DNA from: Tetraselmis striata
Lineage: Eukaryota > Chlorophyta > Chlorodendrophyceae > Chlorodendrales > Chlorodendraceae
Length of the DNA: 64,000 bases
Assembly: GCA_006384855.1 (NCBI GenBank)
Contig: VCJN01000709.1
Location: 1-64,000, forward strand
Reading direction: 5' to 3'
In this document: one piece after another, positions 1 through 16,318 of the stretch
Layout of the letters: each line of letters opens with the position of its first letter
Numbering within the stretch: the first letter of the stretch is position 1
The notes under the pieces: model-generated
What the model saw: only the letters and a program-made list of their open reading frames with translations
Database searches by the model: none
Told to the model about the DNA's origin: nothing
Position numbers and translations under genes: made by a program

Positions 1-188
1 GTTGGTCGTTGGTCCGGTGTTTTGCCGTCATGCGCATCAGGTGTTGACGTCCCGTGCAGAAGGGAGAAGAAGAGGGGGGCAGAATCGGCGGCAACGGGGG
101 GCCGGGGGGGGGGGGGGTGGTTGTCTGCGTGGCGGTCTGTGTGGCCTCCCTGGGCGGGCGGCGTCTCACCTGCGTGGCTCGCTGGCAG

Positions 189-705
189 GTGGAGGCGCTC
201 GGGCGGGAGAAGTCCACCATGCAGACGGAGCGCATGAGCCTGCAGAAGCAGGTCGGTGCCTTGTCCTGGGGGGTGTGCACCCGGGGGCAAAGGGGGGGGG
301 GGGGGGGGTAGGGGGAGCAATGCTTGACCGCGCGTCTAGGCGCAGCGTGGCGTTTGCGGATGACGCCATGTGGATCGGGTCTGCTAAGAGCAGTGCCACA
401 CATGCTTCGCAAACGAGTGCGGATTGGTTGGCACTGTTGTCTCGGTGTAACAGCGGCGGTCCCCGAAGTGCGTCGGCACCCGTAGCGGTGACAGGTTGGG
501 CCTGCGCGCGGGCGCAGGTGGGCGGCTGACAGGAGAGCGTGACCAAGCTGAGCAACGATAGAAGGTGCGTTTTAGAGCAGGAGCTGGAGAGCGAGGAGGA
601 AGCCTGATCGTGAACCGCATGCAAGCGGCAGATCGGACGACTTGCATTTTCAACTTAACAAGACGCTGGAGAAGGCCCTGCGGGCTGAAACCCTAACCCG
701 AAAAC
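189..705 (+). pseudogene. Coiled-coil protein fragment resembling CCDC6, frame-broken and 5'-truncated
   Basis: A 63-nt open exon at 189-251 lies between a CAG acceptor and a CAG|GTCGGT donor and encodes a heptad-like peptide (VEALGREKSTMQ...). After another acceptor (CTGACAG, ending at 532) the reading resumes with ESVTKLSNDRR and LEQELESEEE, then LIVNRMQ in a second frame, then DDLHFQLNKTLEKALRAE in a third frame up to about 700. The run of Glu-rich heptads followed by an IVNR segment resembles the CCDC6/DUF2046 coiled-coil family; that match is from memory and uncertain. At least two single-base frame changes fall within about 40 bases near 604-640, one where GCCTG would read through if it were GCCCTG. 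It may be a decayed gene or an assembly with small indels. The 5' end lies outside the window. Confidence 0.42.
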
Positions 706-1685
706 CCCAAGGCTCCTAAGCCCCCTCCCCTTTACTTCCCGGCCCTCCCTTGCTTGCCGGGGGCACACGTCAATTCCCGGGGACAATCCCCCCCAATCCC
801 CCCCCCCCCCCCCCCCCTTTGCCATTATTTCCCCCCCCCCCCCCCCCCCATCCCCCCCCCCCCCCCTCCCCTCTCTCTCTCGGGGGCTGCCCGGGTGCCT
901 GCGTTCCGGTATTCGCTATACAAGTGCATTTGCTTTGGTATAAAGAGAGGGGCCATTTCGGAGGGAGGGACACACATGTGAGTGACCACCGTAACGACCC
1001 TCCGGGCTTGTGCGCACTCACTATTATTCTCGACCCCCCCCCCCCCCCCCGAAAGACAATGGAGTACACGACAGTCGACAGTCACCCCAAAGACACCACG
1101 GGAATTGTCGACCCAATCTTGCGATACTCGAGTGTCAATTAGAAACATCCGTTTAGGGAAGGCGGTGCAAAGGCGATTGGAAGTGGCAATGGCGTGCCCC
1201 CCCCGGTGCGAAAATGTCGGGGGCAGCCGCGCGGGCCACCCGGACTCGCCGCTTTTCGCCACGCTCCCCGACGTCCCCCCGACTGAGAGGGGACGGGTTG
1301 CCCTGTGCGCTCTCGACGGCGCCGTGGCAAACCTGCGGCGGCGGTGTCCCGCTCCCGCCGTGGCGCAGTTTATACATCGGGACGCGCGCCTGCGGTGTTA
1401 CTCCAGGGATAGTGGCAGTCCGAGCTCACCGAGCGTGTGAGGCGGTTGTGTTTAGGGTTTTTAGGGTTTTATGCTGGGGTCATGGTCCGGGCTGAGAGCC
1501 CCCCCCCCCCCCCTCCCCCCCCCCCCCCCTCCCCCCCCCCCCCCCCCCCCCCTCCCCCCAAACAACCACCACTCCCCTCCCGGCTCCCAGTCGGCGGGCG
1601 TGTTGGACTGACCCAGGCTGAGAGAGCCTCCTGGTTGTTGCCCCCCCCCCCCCCCCCCCCCCCCCTTTGCCTGCTTCCCTCGCAG

Positions 1686-1747
1686 GCAAACGGCATTTTT
1701 GTGCCGGACTCCGAGCTGATCCCGATGCCCTACCTGGCCGCGCAAGA
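1686..1747 (+). CDS. Possible internal exon of the left-edge gene, function unknown
   Basis: After a C-rich tract and a TCGCAG acceptor, an open stretch begins ANGIFVPDSELIPMPYLAAQE. Its composition looks protein-like and unlike the surrounding Pro/Gly homopolymer translations. A weak GTGGGC donor follows at 1747. It lies between the coiled-coil exons and the possible last exon at 3453, so it may belong to the same plus-strand gene, but no family was recognised and the exon limits are guesses. Confidence 0.25.
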
Positions 1748-3452
1748 GTGGGCCCCCCTCCCCCCTCCCTCTGGCCCCTCTGCCCCCTTTCATTCCTTCC
1801 TCCCTTTGCTCTGCCCCCGCTCTCTCGCGACCTCCCCGCGCCCAGCCGGTCATGCAGCACACCGTTTGATCGGGGTCGCGGGCCCGACACTCGGCGCGCT
1901 GTTGGGCGGCGGGGAGTTTGAGCATACCCCATTTCAGCGTTGCGCGGTGCATCCTGGTAGATGTTCAGAAAACAAACATGCCGTTCCTCTTTTGACGACA
2001 GCGTCAAAGGCAGAACATGCCGTAATAAGCACGATTTGGGTTGGGCCTGCATCCGGCCATTATATGTACTGTTGTCTTTAACCCCCCCCCCCCCCCCCCG
2101 CCCGCCCCCTTGTCCTCCCCAACAGAGGAAAACTTCAATCATTTGAAAGCATATCAGAATACAGCACGGATATAACGCGGAATGCCCGACTGGATGATAC
2201 AGAACAACTCACTTTTTTCCGACTCGCTGACCCAATCAAGAGTTGCTTATTCTATCGCACCTAAATCGCTGTCCCCCGCTTTGCCCGGGTGGCTGGGTTG
2301 TTGGGGAGGGGGGGGGGGGGGGGGGGCTGACCGGCTGACGAGGGCTGTGCGCGATCTGCTGGTGCCGCGCGCAGCCGCCTGACTCGCTGGAGCCCCTCGT
2401 TCGGGCGGCGGGGAGGGCCGGACTTTGGCGGCCGCTGGGCGTCGAGGTCCCTCAGCGCGTCCCCGGCCAGGGTAAACCTCCCCTCCCCCCCCCCCCCCCT
2501 TTCCCCCCTTTTACCTGCCCATGTCCCCCCCCCCCCCCCCTCTACCCCTCGGCACCCCTCTCCCCCTCTTCATAACTCCCTCCCCCCTCCCCCCCCTCCT
2601 GGGGCCAACCTACATCTATCGACACACCTACACAACAGCACTGGAAAGAGAGTGTTGTCCTTTTCCACTCTCAAAGTCTTTTTCATACTTCAAGTGAGGA
2701 CGTGGCGCATGTGCTGTGGAACCTCTGTCCCTATGAGAAATACGGACCCGTAAACACGCTTTCAGTTGGTGCTGCCCTCAACCCCCCCCCCCCCCCCCCC
2801 CCCCCCCCGCCCCCTTCCCCCTTCTCCCCTTCTTCTCGCCAAGCTGCATGCGCGGACACACGTACCAGTCAGCATGTGCCGCAAAGCGCAAAGGAATGTG
2901 GTATCCTTTTCCGCACTTCGCATTGTTTTCGCGTTCTCTGGGTTCGGCATCAGAGGCGCGGTAATTACGAAAAGTGGCGCCTGTGGTGTGGGCCCCGCTC
3001 CCTCTCTTTGACAACACGGTATCGTAGTGCAGGCACACGTGGGGGGCATCCGCGAGTTGGTGTTTTTGACCCCCCTCCCTATGTGCGGTATGAAAACTTT
3101 GAATTTGTCACAATTTATCGGAACACGTAACAAATGTACCGAGCACAGGAACTACATGACGACTACACTCTCGTAACATTTGATCGGGCTTGCGAGTCAC
3201 AAAAAAACGTTTCGTTTCCCACCATGGAGGCGGAAGTTCCCTGTTGTCACTCTCGGTTTTATCTCTTCGGGGGGGGGGGGGGGGGGGGGGGTCGTTCAAT
3301 ATCACCAGTACATAGCGCATCCAACGCGTGGTCACGGTATTCGTTGTCTTGGGTCCAATGGAGCGGCACGTGCGTACTCATGCAAAACCCGGACGTCATG
3401 TGAAAAGCGGACCATCATTGGCGCTGAGGGTTGTGCCGTCCGTGCCGTGCAG

Positions 3453-3602
3453 GCGCGCGCGGGGTCATTCAGCGGCGGCGGCTCCATGCAGAGGAGGGTC
3501 AGCGGGGAGATGGGCGATCGGAAGTCGGCGTCCGCAGCGGGCCGGCTGACGACAAACAAGCCGACGCCGTCCGGCGCCGTACCGGCGAACACTAAAAACT
3601 AA
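3453..3602 (+). CDS. Possible 3'-terminal exon, Ser/Gly/Lys-rich tail
   Basis: A good acceptor (CCGTGCAG ending at 3452) is followed by an open frame to a TAA at 3600-3602. The peptide is a low-complexity basic tail (SFSGGGSMQRRVSGEMGDRK, then TTNKPTPSGAVPANTKN). It could be the C-terminus of the coiled-coil gene that enters the window from the left, since those proteins often end in a disordered Ser/Pro tail. No intermediate exons were established beyond the candidate at 1686, so the link is an inference. Confidence 0.3.
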   Translation, partial: ARAGSFSGGGSMQRRVSGEMGDRKSASAAGRLTTNKPTPSGAVPANTKN

Positions 3603-6600
3603 AACCTCCGCATAGCGCCCTTGCTTGTAGAAGGGCGAGGGGCCCGCCCGGGCGGGGCTAGTGGGGCACTAGCGCGCGAAGCAAAACCAACACGGCGCCC
3701 CGGGGGGGGAGGGCCATACATGCGGCAACGCCCGATGCCGCTTGTAAATACCGTGCTTGCTGGGGCAAGGGCCCGCACCGAGAATCGATCCAAGATAAGT
3801 CGTATCGGCCAAACGGCGACGAATCACTTTCCCGCTGCGGCGTCCCTCGAGAATAATCCACAACTCTTGATCCGCTCCGCCGTCGAGATAGGGGCCGACC
3901 TACGGTGCCACACAGAAAAGGTCTTCGCAAGCACATTCTTTTCGGCCGTATCGCCACGTCCGCACCTGCTGCGGCAGCGCGAGTCGTCGGAGACGGAGTG
4001 TTCGTGTTGCTTGGGATAGCTAGGAATATCCTCAGTTTGTGCATCTTGGCTGTGGTTAGGTGCGGTGAGGGGGGGGGGGGGTAATAGAACACCAGTCCAC
4101 ATAAGTCTTTGCACATAGAAATCCGCGCGTATCCTCGCCTCGGTGCCCAAGCCATGGGGCCACGGGGCCATGGAGCCTTGTAATCCAGTGTATGCAAGCC
4201 TCCTATGCCAAGGAGGCAGCCGTTTCTCTCGGTTATCGCACATTTATAATTGTTCTTTGGCAATGGCATTGCTTGGCACATGGCTAAAACCACAGATAAA
4301 ACGGGCGATCAATCGGGGGCAATTTGTTGGCGGCGTAGCTACCATCCTTCGCATATGCCCGCGCGCTGCCGGTGGTGGGTGGACGTATGCATGCGCTACA
4401 AGACCACCGAGATTGAGCCCAATCCATGCACGCTACCGATGCAATGCATGGCATTTCCATGAGAGTGTGCCAGTAATACCGCCGTCGTGATGGGGCCAAC
4501 CATCCCACAATTTTCCAAGCTGCAAGATAAGCGCCGTTGGCCGCGCCTCGCTGGTTGAAAGTAGCACACATAAAGTGCCTTCGATTCCATAGGTGCATGC
4601 TTATACCGCCCGCACCATAGGCTGAGCGCGGGCTGCCTGGCCCCCTCGACAACACTGTTGCCACTGTTGCACATGTCTGCGCGCATATTGTTTACACATG
4701 CCACCCATCATCCAAGGGGAAAAGCCAAAATGATGACGGGGTCCGCGCGACGTGGAGACCTATCAAAGGGGTCCTCGCGCCTGGGAGCTTGCGTGGAAGG
4801 GCACATTACATGCCCCCATCATGCGCCCCCATCCACAGTGAGTGGGCTGGCTGGGATACCGGAACAAGGGTGCAACTTTGACAGGCTATAACATTTCGGC
4901 GTTTTATCAGATTGGGCTGAAAATTAGTGCTTTGGAAAGCGCAGGTCACGGGCTTTCCATCGCACTAATTTGCAGCCAAATATGATAAAACGTCAAAATG
5001 TTATGAATTAAAACGTGATTGCAATATTCCTGCTTCTTGCAGGGCGAACGGCCAGTTTGCGAATGTCACATGTCGCCCCCATAGACTCCAAACCATGCGC
5101 CGCGCGGCATTGGGTAGGTGGCCAAGACATGTATCTCGGCGACCATGGGAGAAAAACACGGTTCTTTATGTCCAAATGTCGGCGTGCCGTGCGCTCAAAC
5201 CGTTCACAGCCCGGCCGTGCAGCACTTGTTACACTGGTAGTGCCGCATAACATGCATGTGACGCGCGCGCCACGCGCAACGTCGCATTGGCCCTAGCACA
5301 CCATGTGCACGCTCTTTCATGGTTATCCTCGCAATGGCTGCAACGGCCTAGACTATGCGTGGGTTTACCGACTAGAGGCGACCAAACCCAAATCATACCC
5401 ATAAAAACATGCAAAGACTTCTGTGGGCTGCTGTAGTATCTTAACATCCTAACCATACACCGCCAGTTAAAGATATAAGCAAGGGGGTGAATGAGAGGGG
5501 GAGAGGGGGCATTTACTATTGTTTATGCCCTAAGACTCTGGCTTCACGCGTGTGGCTCATCTCCTGGCGAAAAGCGGCTGTATTCGAACCACATGGTGGG
5601 ATTGTATCGATTTCGGGGGCGCGCGAGGCGCTGCTCTGCCCGTTTGCTTGCATGATTTGGAGATCGGCAATATAGTAGTAGCGCGAGTACCAGTACCGTG
5701 TCTCGACGCTCGTCGCAGGGGCGTGGAGATACTGCCAAGGGAACGCAAGTGACAATGTAGCTAGGTTTTGGCGCGGTGATGCCATGTAGCGATTGTGTAC
5801 GTGCGTAGGATATCGCATTAATGTAGGAAAATAGCACTTTACACACAATCGATCATGACAGCATATGGAATGGCGGATTCAGCATTGGCATTAATATTGA
5901 CCAACGAAACGCACACGATGATTATTGTAGCAAGAGCACGACCATCGGGGGCTCTCGTCCGCACACAGGTGAGGGGTATCAGCATGCAGATGGAAAGAGC
6001 GCGGCCGGAAATGAAGGCGAATATTGATCTCCGGCCGATCTGAAATTAGTAATCATCGGTTGAAAACCGCGCAGATAAATTTGTGGGCTGCTGTATGTTC
6101 AATTAATATTGCAATAAATACTACACTGTACAACGACTAGTCGCTATATCCGCCTAGAAGCGCGGCGCGGTGCTGGCGCTTCGTAAGCTGTCGCACCCGG
6201 CGCGTACGCGATACTGGTACCCGTGTATAGGACTTTTAGCGACTGCCAGTAAGGATTAGGTACCTTCGCCGGACTCTACCCCGTGTGACCACCCATCACT
6301 TGTAGGTACCCGTACCGCACAGCATGCGTAGCGACTTAAATGCACCGGTAGAACAGATGTTCCCACGAGATAATTTGCCGCGTAAATTTCAAACTGATCA
6401 GATATCGGGCGGTGACCCAGTCAGGCGATCACACGCCGCAGCCAAATAAATGCCGCGGCCCGAATTTACAATTATGGCGCAAAACACGCACTCTGGGATG
6501 CAAAATGCCACGCGGGCCGTCACACCGGAGTTTTCGAGCACCCGGAGTGCAAATTGCCAAACACCTGTTCAGCAAATTCCGCCATTTTACACTGGTCTGC

Positions 6601-6757
6601 GAAATAAATTCAAATCCCACCCTGGTTTTTAAATTTCCCGCCTTAAATTGATAGTATTTAAATGACGAATCTCCAGGGGATGGTCCATGGTCCTGTCCTG
6701 GTCCTGTCCTGTCCTGAGGTCACCCACTCTCCGCGCAGCCTCTTCTGTGCGATACGC
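3603..6757. other. Intergenic stretch without recognisable genes
   Basis: Only short, mutually overlapping open frames occur here and none shows a recognisable domain. The stretch holds a strong hairpin at 4889-5003 (listed separately). A polypyrimidine-AG sequence near 5026-5042 looks like a splice acceptor, but no exon could be supported after it. Base composition shifts to more AT-rich from about 5.8 to 6.65 kb. Confidence 0.5.
4889..5003. repeat. 115-bp near-perfect hairpin (foldback element or small-RNA precursor)
   Basis: The first 53 bases (4889-4941) pair without gaps with the reverse complement of the last 53 (4951-5003), 45 of 53 positions matching, around a 9-base loop. The outer ends are TAACATTT and AAATGTTA. 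Such a structure is typical of a foldback MITE or of a small-RNA precursor. No open frame is associated with it and a clear target-site duplication could not be fixed beyond a possible TA. Confidence 0.8.
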
Positions 6758-11984
<5,227 letters not shown>

Positions 11985-12900
11985 GTTGCGCTGCGTGTTC
12001 CCTGGGTACTCGCTAAATGTAATCCTCCCGGGGTTTAAGCTGTGTATAGCGGGGTCCCAATCCTGAGATGCAACTACCGAAACGAGTGCGAACAGTGATT
12101 AGTGTCCGGTTGATACAGTCAAATATAACGTCATTTGATCAAAACTCAGAGCCCACGTGACCACCCGTCTCGCCAACCCATCCCGCCCCACCGATGCCAG
12201 TCGACCACACCTTCCGGCACCATCACGCGAATACCGCGGTAGCAGTGCGCTAACGTAGTCATATGGTGGCGTTCAGGTGCCTCGTCTTGTGTGTCGCGGG
12301 CAGGGATGGGGCTGGCGGCGGGATGATGAGGGAGGAGCGCGAGCGGTCACGTGCTAGTATTTCGCACGCAGCGCGTGCCACGTAGCCAAAAAGCGTTGCC
12401 AGCTACACATCTCGGATTTGAGCCCCGGTTACGGTCTTCAGAAACGAGTACCTACGCGAACCGTTATTATAAGCCCGACTACTTCGCACCTGCGCGCTCG
12501 ACGCGCGCCGACTCCGGGATGTGCTGGTACCAAGTACAGGTACCTCCGGGGGATTTGTTACTGGCTTTTTGTAATTCACATCAGTCCCAGTACCTGGTAC
12601 CTTTACTTTTACCTGGCACCTTCCTGCTGTAATTCACACCAGTACCTGCGGATGTCGGCGGCCGGCCGAGCGCGGCGGCAGCGCTGGGATTCATCATCCA
12701 GCACTCATACCGCAGCCAAGGGACAGCGACTGGCGACTGATTTGGTTAAGGATTACTGTAACTTATCTACCGGCTGTGGTAGTTTAGCGCAGACTAGCAG
12801 CAGTACATCGCCCGCCATTCACTGGCGTCTCGTGACCTCACGTGCAGGCGAGCGCGCTTTGGAAATGAATAATAATATCAGGATAACGGAGTCGGGGAGG
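11985..12900. other. Upstream flank of the proline iminopeptidase gene
   Basis: No supported gene. The stretch has short open frames only. TGTAATTCAC motifs near 12570-12640 recur at 53.8-53.9 kb, pointing to a small dispersed repeat. The promoter of the minus-strand iminopeptidase gene must lie in the left part, but no convincing TATA box was seen. Confidence 0.4.
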
Positions 12901-13299
12901 GCGCTGCGTGTAGAAACGCAGCGAAAACTGGAAGATGGCGGGCTCAGCTGTTATGGCTGCTTTTATGTCTACTCGTGCTGCACCCAAATAGGGCGCAACG
13001 ACAGGTGCCTAGTTCCCGTACCACTAAGCAGCACTTGTAGCTGAAAAGCGGTTAGATCAAGGGAGGAATCCTCATAAACTAGCTCAGATCATTTCAAAGT
13101 TGAGTCTGGTTTTGCCAGTCATGAGCGAACGGAGAGAGCGCGCGGTGGATTGAAGGAGAAGGGGTAGCGCCAGGTCATGAAGGAGGCACCGGGAAGGCCA
13201 CCGCTGCGGAGTCCTGTTGGACTTGGAAGTGGCGGAGGGGCGCGATGTGGCCAAAGAAGAACCACGCGCCAGGTGAAGGAAGAACGTTGGGGTTGATGT

Positions 13300-14245
13300 A
13301 GTCTAGAACGACGTCGGGGTTAGTGGCCCATCCGCCTTGGTAGCGAATGATGGAGCTCCGATGCCGTTAGCGGCAGACGATGCTCCCTTGCGAAGGCTGT
13401 GTGAGGTCCAGGAAGTGCCGGCGGGAGGGGCAGCACCGACAAGCCGAACGGTTGTAGACAGCAGCCCATCCGACATTGTAGCGGGTCAAAGCTTTTGACT
13501 GTTCGCTTGGGGTGACCGCCCAGAAGTTTGTCTCAGCCAAGGCAACAGAGACCAGGGGAACAAACTGTACGTGGTTGATGAAGTGGTGCAGGAGACGTGC
13601 AACTCGGGGGTGTTCTGACACCGGAAGGAGAAGCACGCGCAGGAGGTCGGGGCCCCGTCGGCCAGCACGACCTTTCTCGCGGTACACCGGCATGGTAATG
13701 TTGTAATCGTCGACATGCACATCCCGCACTCGGCAGGACACGCCAGTAAGTCCCCTGGCAAAGAACATGAAGTTGACAACCGAGGCCACGAGGGCTCGGA
13801 AGTTATACTTGTACTCTGTGGTGGGCGCAAACACAATTAACTCGGCCCTCTCGACGAAGCTATAAGCACATCAGCATGCAGAGGGACTCGCAAAGGGGCG
13901 GCTTCCAGACGTTGCTGCCGCAACATCAGCCCACACCTAGCTGCAGTAAGGTGTGGGCTGTCTTTGGCGACTGGGTCGATGTTGTGCAGCTCGAAGAACG
14001 TGTTAATTGCAGACATGTAGGGCTGCAACGATTTAGCCCCAATGTGCCCTCGCTCACCAATCCAAGCAACGTACCGGACGACAGCAACAGTGGTCGCCTC
14101 CAACGGGCTGATGTTCTCGGAATCGTCGCAGAACTGAGACAGTCACCCGGCGTAGCTCTTGAATATATGAGCGGTGAGGGAACTGGAGTGCAAGTCGAGC
14201 GTCCGCGGCCCTAACTCGTCTGAGCCGAAAGCATCTTGCAGTCAA
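13300..14245 (-). pseudogene. Tyrosine recombinase of element A, frame-broken
   Basis: The N-terminal SAM-like core-binding part reads TTVAVVRYVAWIGERGHIG and SAINTFFELHNIDP (14103-13837). The catalytic part follows with box I as ARGLTGVSCRVRDVHVDD, then a long stretch ending in a HxxR motif (HSLRKGASSAANGIG) and GGWATNPDVVLDYINP with the candidate nucleophilic Tyr, which is retained here. The frame changes at least twice across 13834-13300, so the copy is probably inactive. Neighbouring element B carries a paralogue at 16319-17520. Confidence 0.6.
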
Positions 14246-14823
14246 GATCGCGGTGAAGCCACCCAGGGAGCGACAGCTTATGGATCGTCAATTACGTAAG
14301 TGCGTCGTTTTACCGACAGGATGACAGGGGGCACCTACCGTTAGCAAAGTATTCGGCAACAACGGTTAGGTTCCCGGCGGTTGGCCTGTAGTTGTTGGAC
14401 GGGTTTGCGGTAGCACCAGTACGGGTTTGCGTGGCTAGGTTCAGGTAAGAGGGGCGCCCCGCGCGCCCTTCAAGCTCGTAGCGCATGTCATGCGCGTAAC
14501 GTACACGCGCGAAGCTTGGTCGTTGCGAACTAGTCGTGACACGCTGTGTGACAACCGACGGACGCATGTAATGGTGAGATGGTACGGGAGGCGGTTGGTT
14601 GAGCCGCCATGTGCATGTGTGCGGATGGTTGAGCCGCACTCGGCTGTAGCTGTAAGAAGCGCCGCACCGACAAAGGTCTAAATGAAGTCTGTAAGGTGGA
14701 GGGGTCAGGTCCAAACACATGGCGCTCATCCCGTCGTTGAGCGGCTAGGGTGCGCTTTGCGGCGGTCACCGAAAGGTGCCCTCGCAAAGCTCCAGCAGCT
14801 CCGACGAAAGGCGCCTCACACCG

Positions 14824-15710
14824 TCACTCGTGCTCACCTTCGCGGCCACGCCCGTGTCCACCACCACGTCCTCGTCCATGCCCTCGCCCTGCAGCGGCTG
14901 CCGCTACCCGAGCAATAGCGGTCGCTTTTGCGCCGCTGGCAACTGTCGCCTCGAAGACGCGACGCTCGTAGTCCCTCATGAGGTCCCCCAAAATCGCGGA
15001 ACCCGGATGCTCAGAAGCAAGCTGAAAGTGTTGGGCTCGTAGCACGTCCAAAACACCTTGGTCACCGTGCACACGCACGCTTGACCTCATTAAGCCTCCG
15101 TAGGAAGGCCAAACGAAAGCGAAACGCCTTGTCGATGGCTTCGGCATGGTTCCGAGCTCGTCGCGCGAGGTAGGGGGTGAAGTCATGACTTGCAGGGACG
15201 TATAGGGGAGCAGCTCGTCGAGAGCTACGAAAAGTGCGGCCATGTGGGCGCCGAAACACGACATCCATAGATACTCCTCCTGGGCCGGCAGTCGCCGGTC
15301 ATCCTGCTTGAGGTACTCGTTCGTTAGGTCGGTGCTCAGGGGGGGAAGCCCAGGCACTCGGCTGACCGGTCGAACGGCCTCGTAACCAGACTCTGCTCGC
15401 TGCAGTAGCTCTGGCACCGCGAGGTTGTCATGCTCGTCACTCACGGATTTTGCTCCGACACGGCCGCTCTATCTGGGCTAGCTCTAGCAAGTCGGGGCGC
15501 TCTGCGCCCCCCCCCGCGGCCTGTCGGCTGTCCCGCGATGCGCTGCCCGAAACCGGAGCCATGTGCCCCATCTCCATCAACAACGCAGTCACGAGCCGTC
15601 AATTGAGCCAACGTTGTTGCAAGCTCGCGCAGCAATGTAGACTGGGCCTTCACGTCTGCGTGTAGCGATTCGAGCGTCGGCTCAACGACGGGTTCTTCTC
15701 CATCTTGCAT
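14824..15710 (-). pseudogene. Gag-like protein of element A
   Basis: Two abutting minus-strand frames make up this region. The first starts at 15710 with an acidic helical segment (LESLHADVKAQSTLLRELAT) and ends in SEQNP; the next, from 15444, runs MSDEHDNLAVPELLQRAE to a tail of GR/GH repeats (GRGHGRGRGGGHGRG) typical of nucleic-acid-binding Gag C-termini. A stop or frame change separates the two. The final GGTGAGC could be a splice donor, with a matching TTCTTACAG acceptor near 14655, which would join this protein to the recombinase part. A related copy lies at 20173-20862 in element B. Confidence 0.5.
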
Positions 15711-16318
15711 GGTAACGCACGGACGTACAGATTAGAATATCACACACGGGTGATGAGCCGGGTGCGGTCTTGAACAATCTGGGGTGACTTTGCTCGCAAC
15801 ATGTTACGAGACACTTTTAACATCGTTACGTGTAACGCAGCGAAAACTGGAAGATGGCAGGCTCAGCTGTTATGGCTGCTTTTATGTCTACTTGTGTTGC
15901 ACCCAAAAGGGGTGCAACGAAAGGTGCCTAGTTCCCGTACCACTCAGCAGCACTTGTAGCTGAAAAGCGGTTAGGAGGGAGAAAACCCTATGAACTAGTT
16001 TAGATCATATCACGTTTCAAAGTTGAGTCCGGTTCTGCCAAAAATATCGCGCAGGCTGTGTTACACGGATATTAAGAGCCGAATTTGGCAGGAAGTTTAA
16101 GTGAAAGTGTGGAGGGAAAACGGAATCAGGGGGCCGCTGCGTGTAACGCAGCGAAAACTGGAAGATGGCAGGCTCAGCTGTTATGGCTGCTTTTATGTCT
16201 ACCCGTACTCGTGTTGCACCGAAACAGAGCGCAACGACAGGTGCCTAGTAACCCGTAAAAAATAGCAGCACGGTTGCCGGAAAAGCGGTTTGGGAAAGGG
16301 GGAAACCCCGTGAACAAG

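Larger units (their letters stand above)
12902..16040 (-). mobile_element. Tyrosine-recombinase element A (DIRS-like organisation, no reverse transcriptase seen)
   Basis: The element reads on the minus strand. A gag-like protein is at 15710-14824, a spliced linker region near 14655-14340, and a tyrosine recombinase at about 14245-13300. It is bounded by two related copies of a sequence of about 200 bp (12902-13120 and 15826-16035). Each copy begins with a small palindrome (GCTGCGTGTAACGCAGC or a variant) followed by GAAAACTGGAAGATGG. Direct or split terminal repeats plus a gag and a tyrosine recombinase are the organisation of DIRS/PAT/Kangaroo-type retroelements. The reverse transcriptase/RNase H that should lie between gag and recombinase is absent; only about 600 bases separate them. 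The element may therefore be non-autonomous or a reverse-transcriptase-lacking family. Confidence 0.65.

Noticed and set aside
1499-1557. Pro- or Gly-rich proteins predicted across C/G tracts
   Set aside because: Open frames such as those at 1437-2081, 10282-11163 and 54100-54897 owe their length to homopolymers that translate as poly-Pro or poly-Gly, and they overlap introns or exons of real genes.
14310-15710. Reverse transcriptase between gag and recombinase
   Set aside because: All frames of both strands were read for the YxDD box and neighbouring motifs in this interval; none was found.
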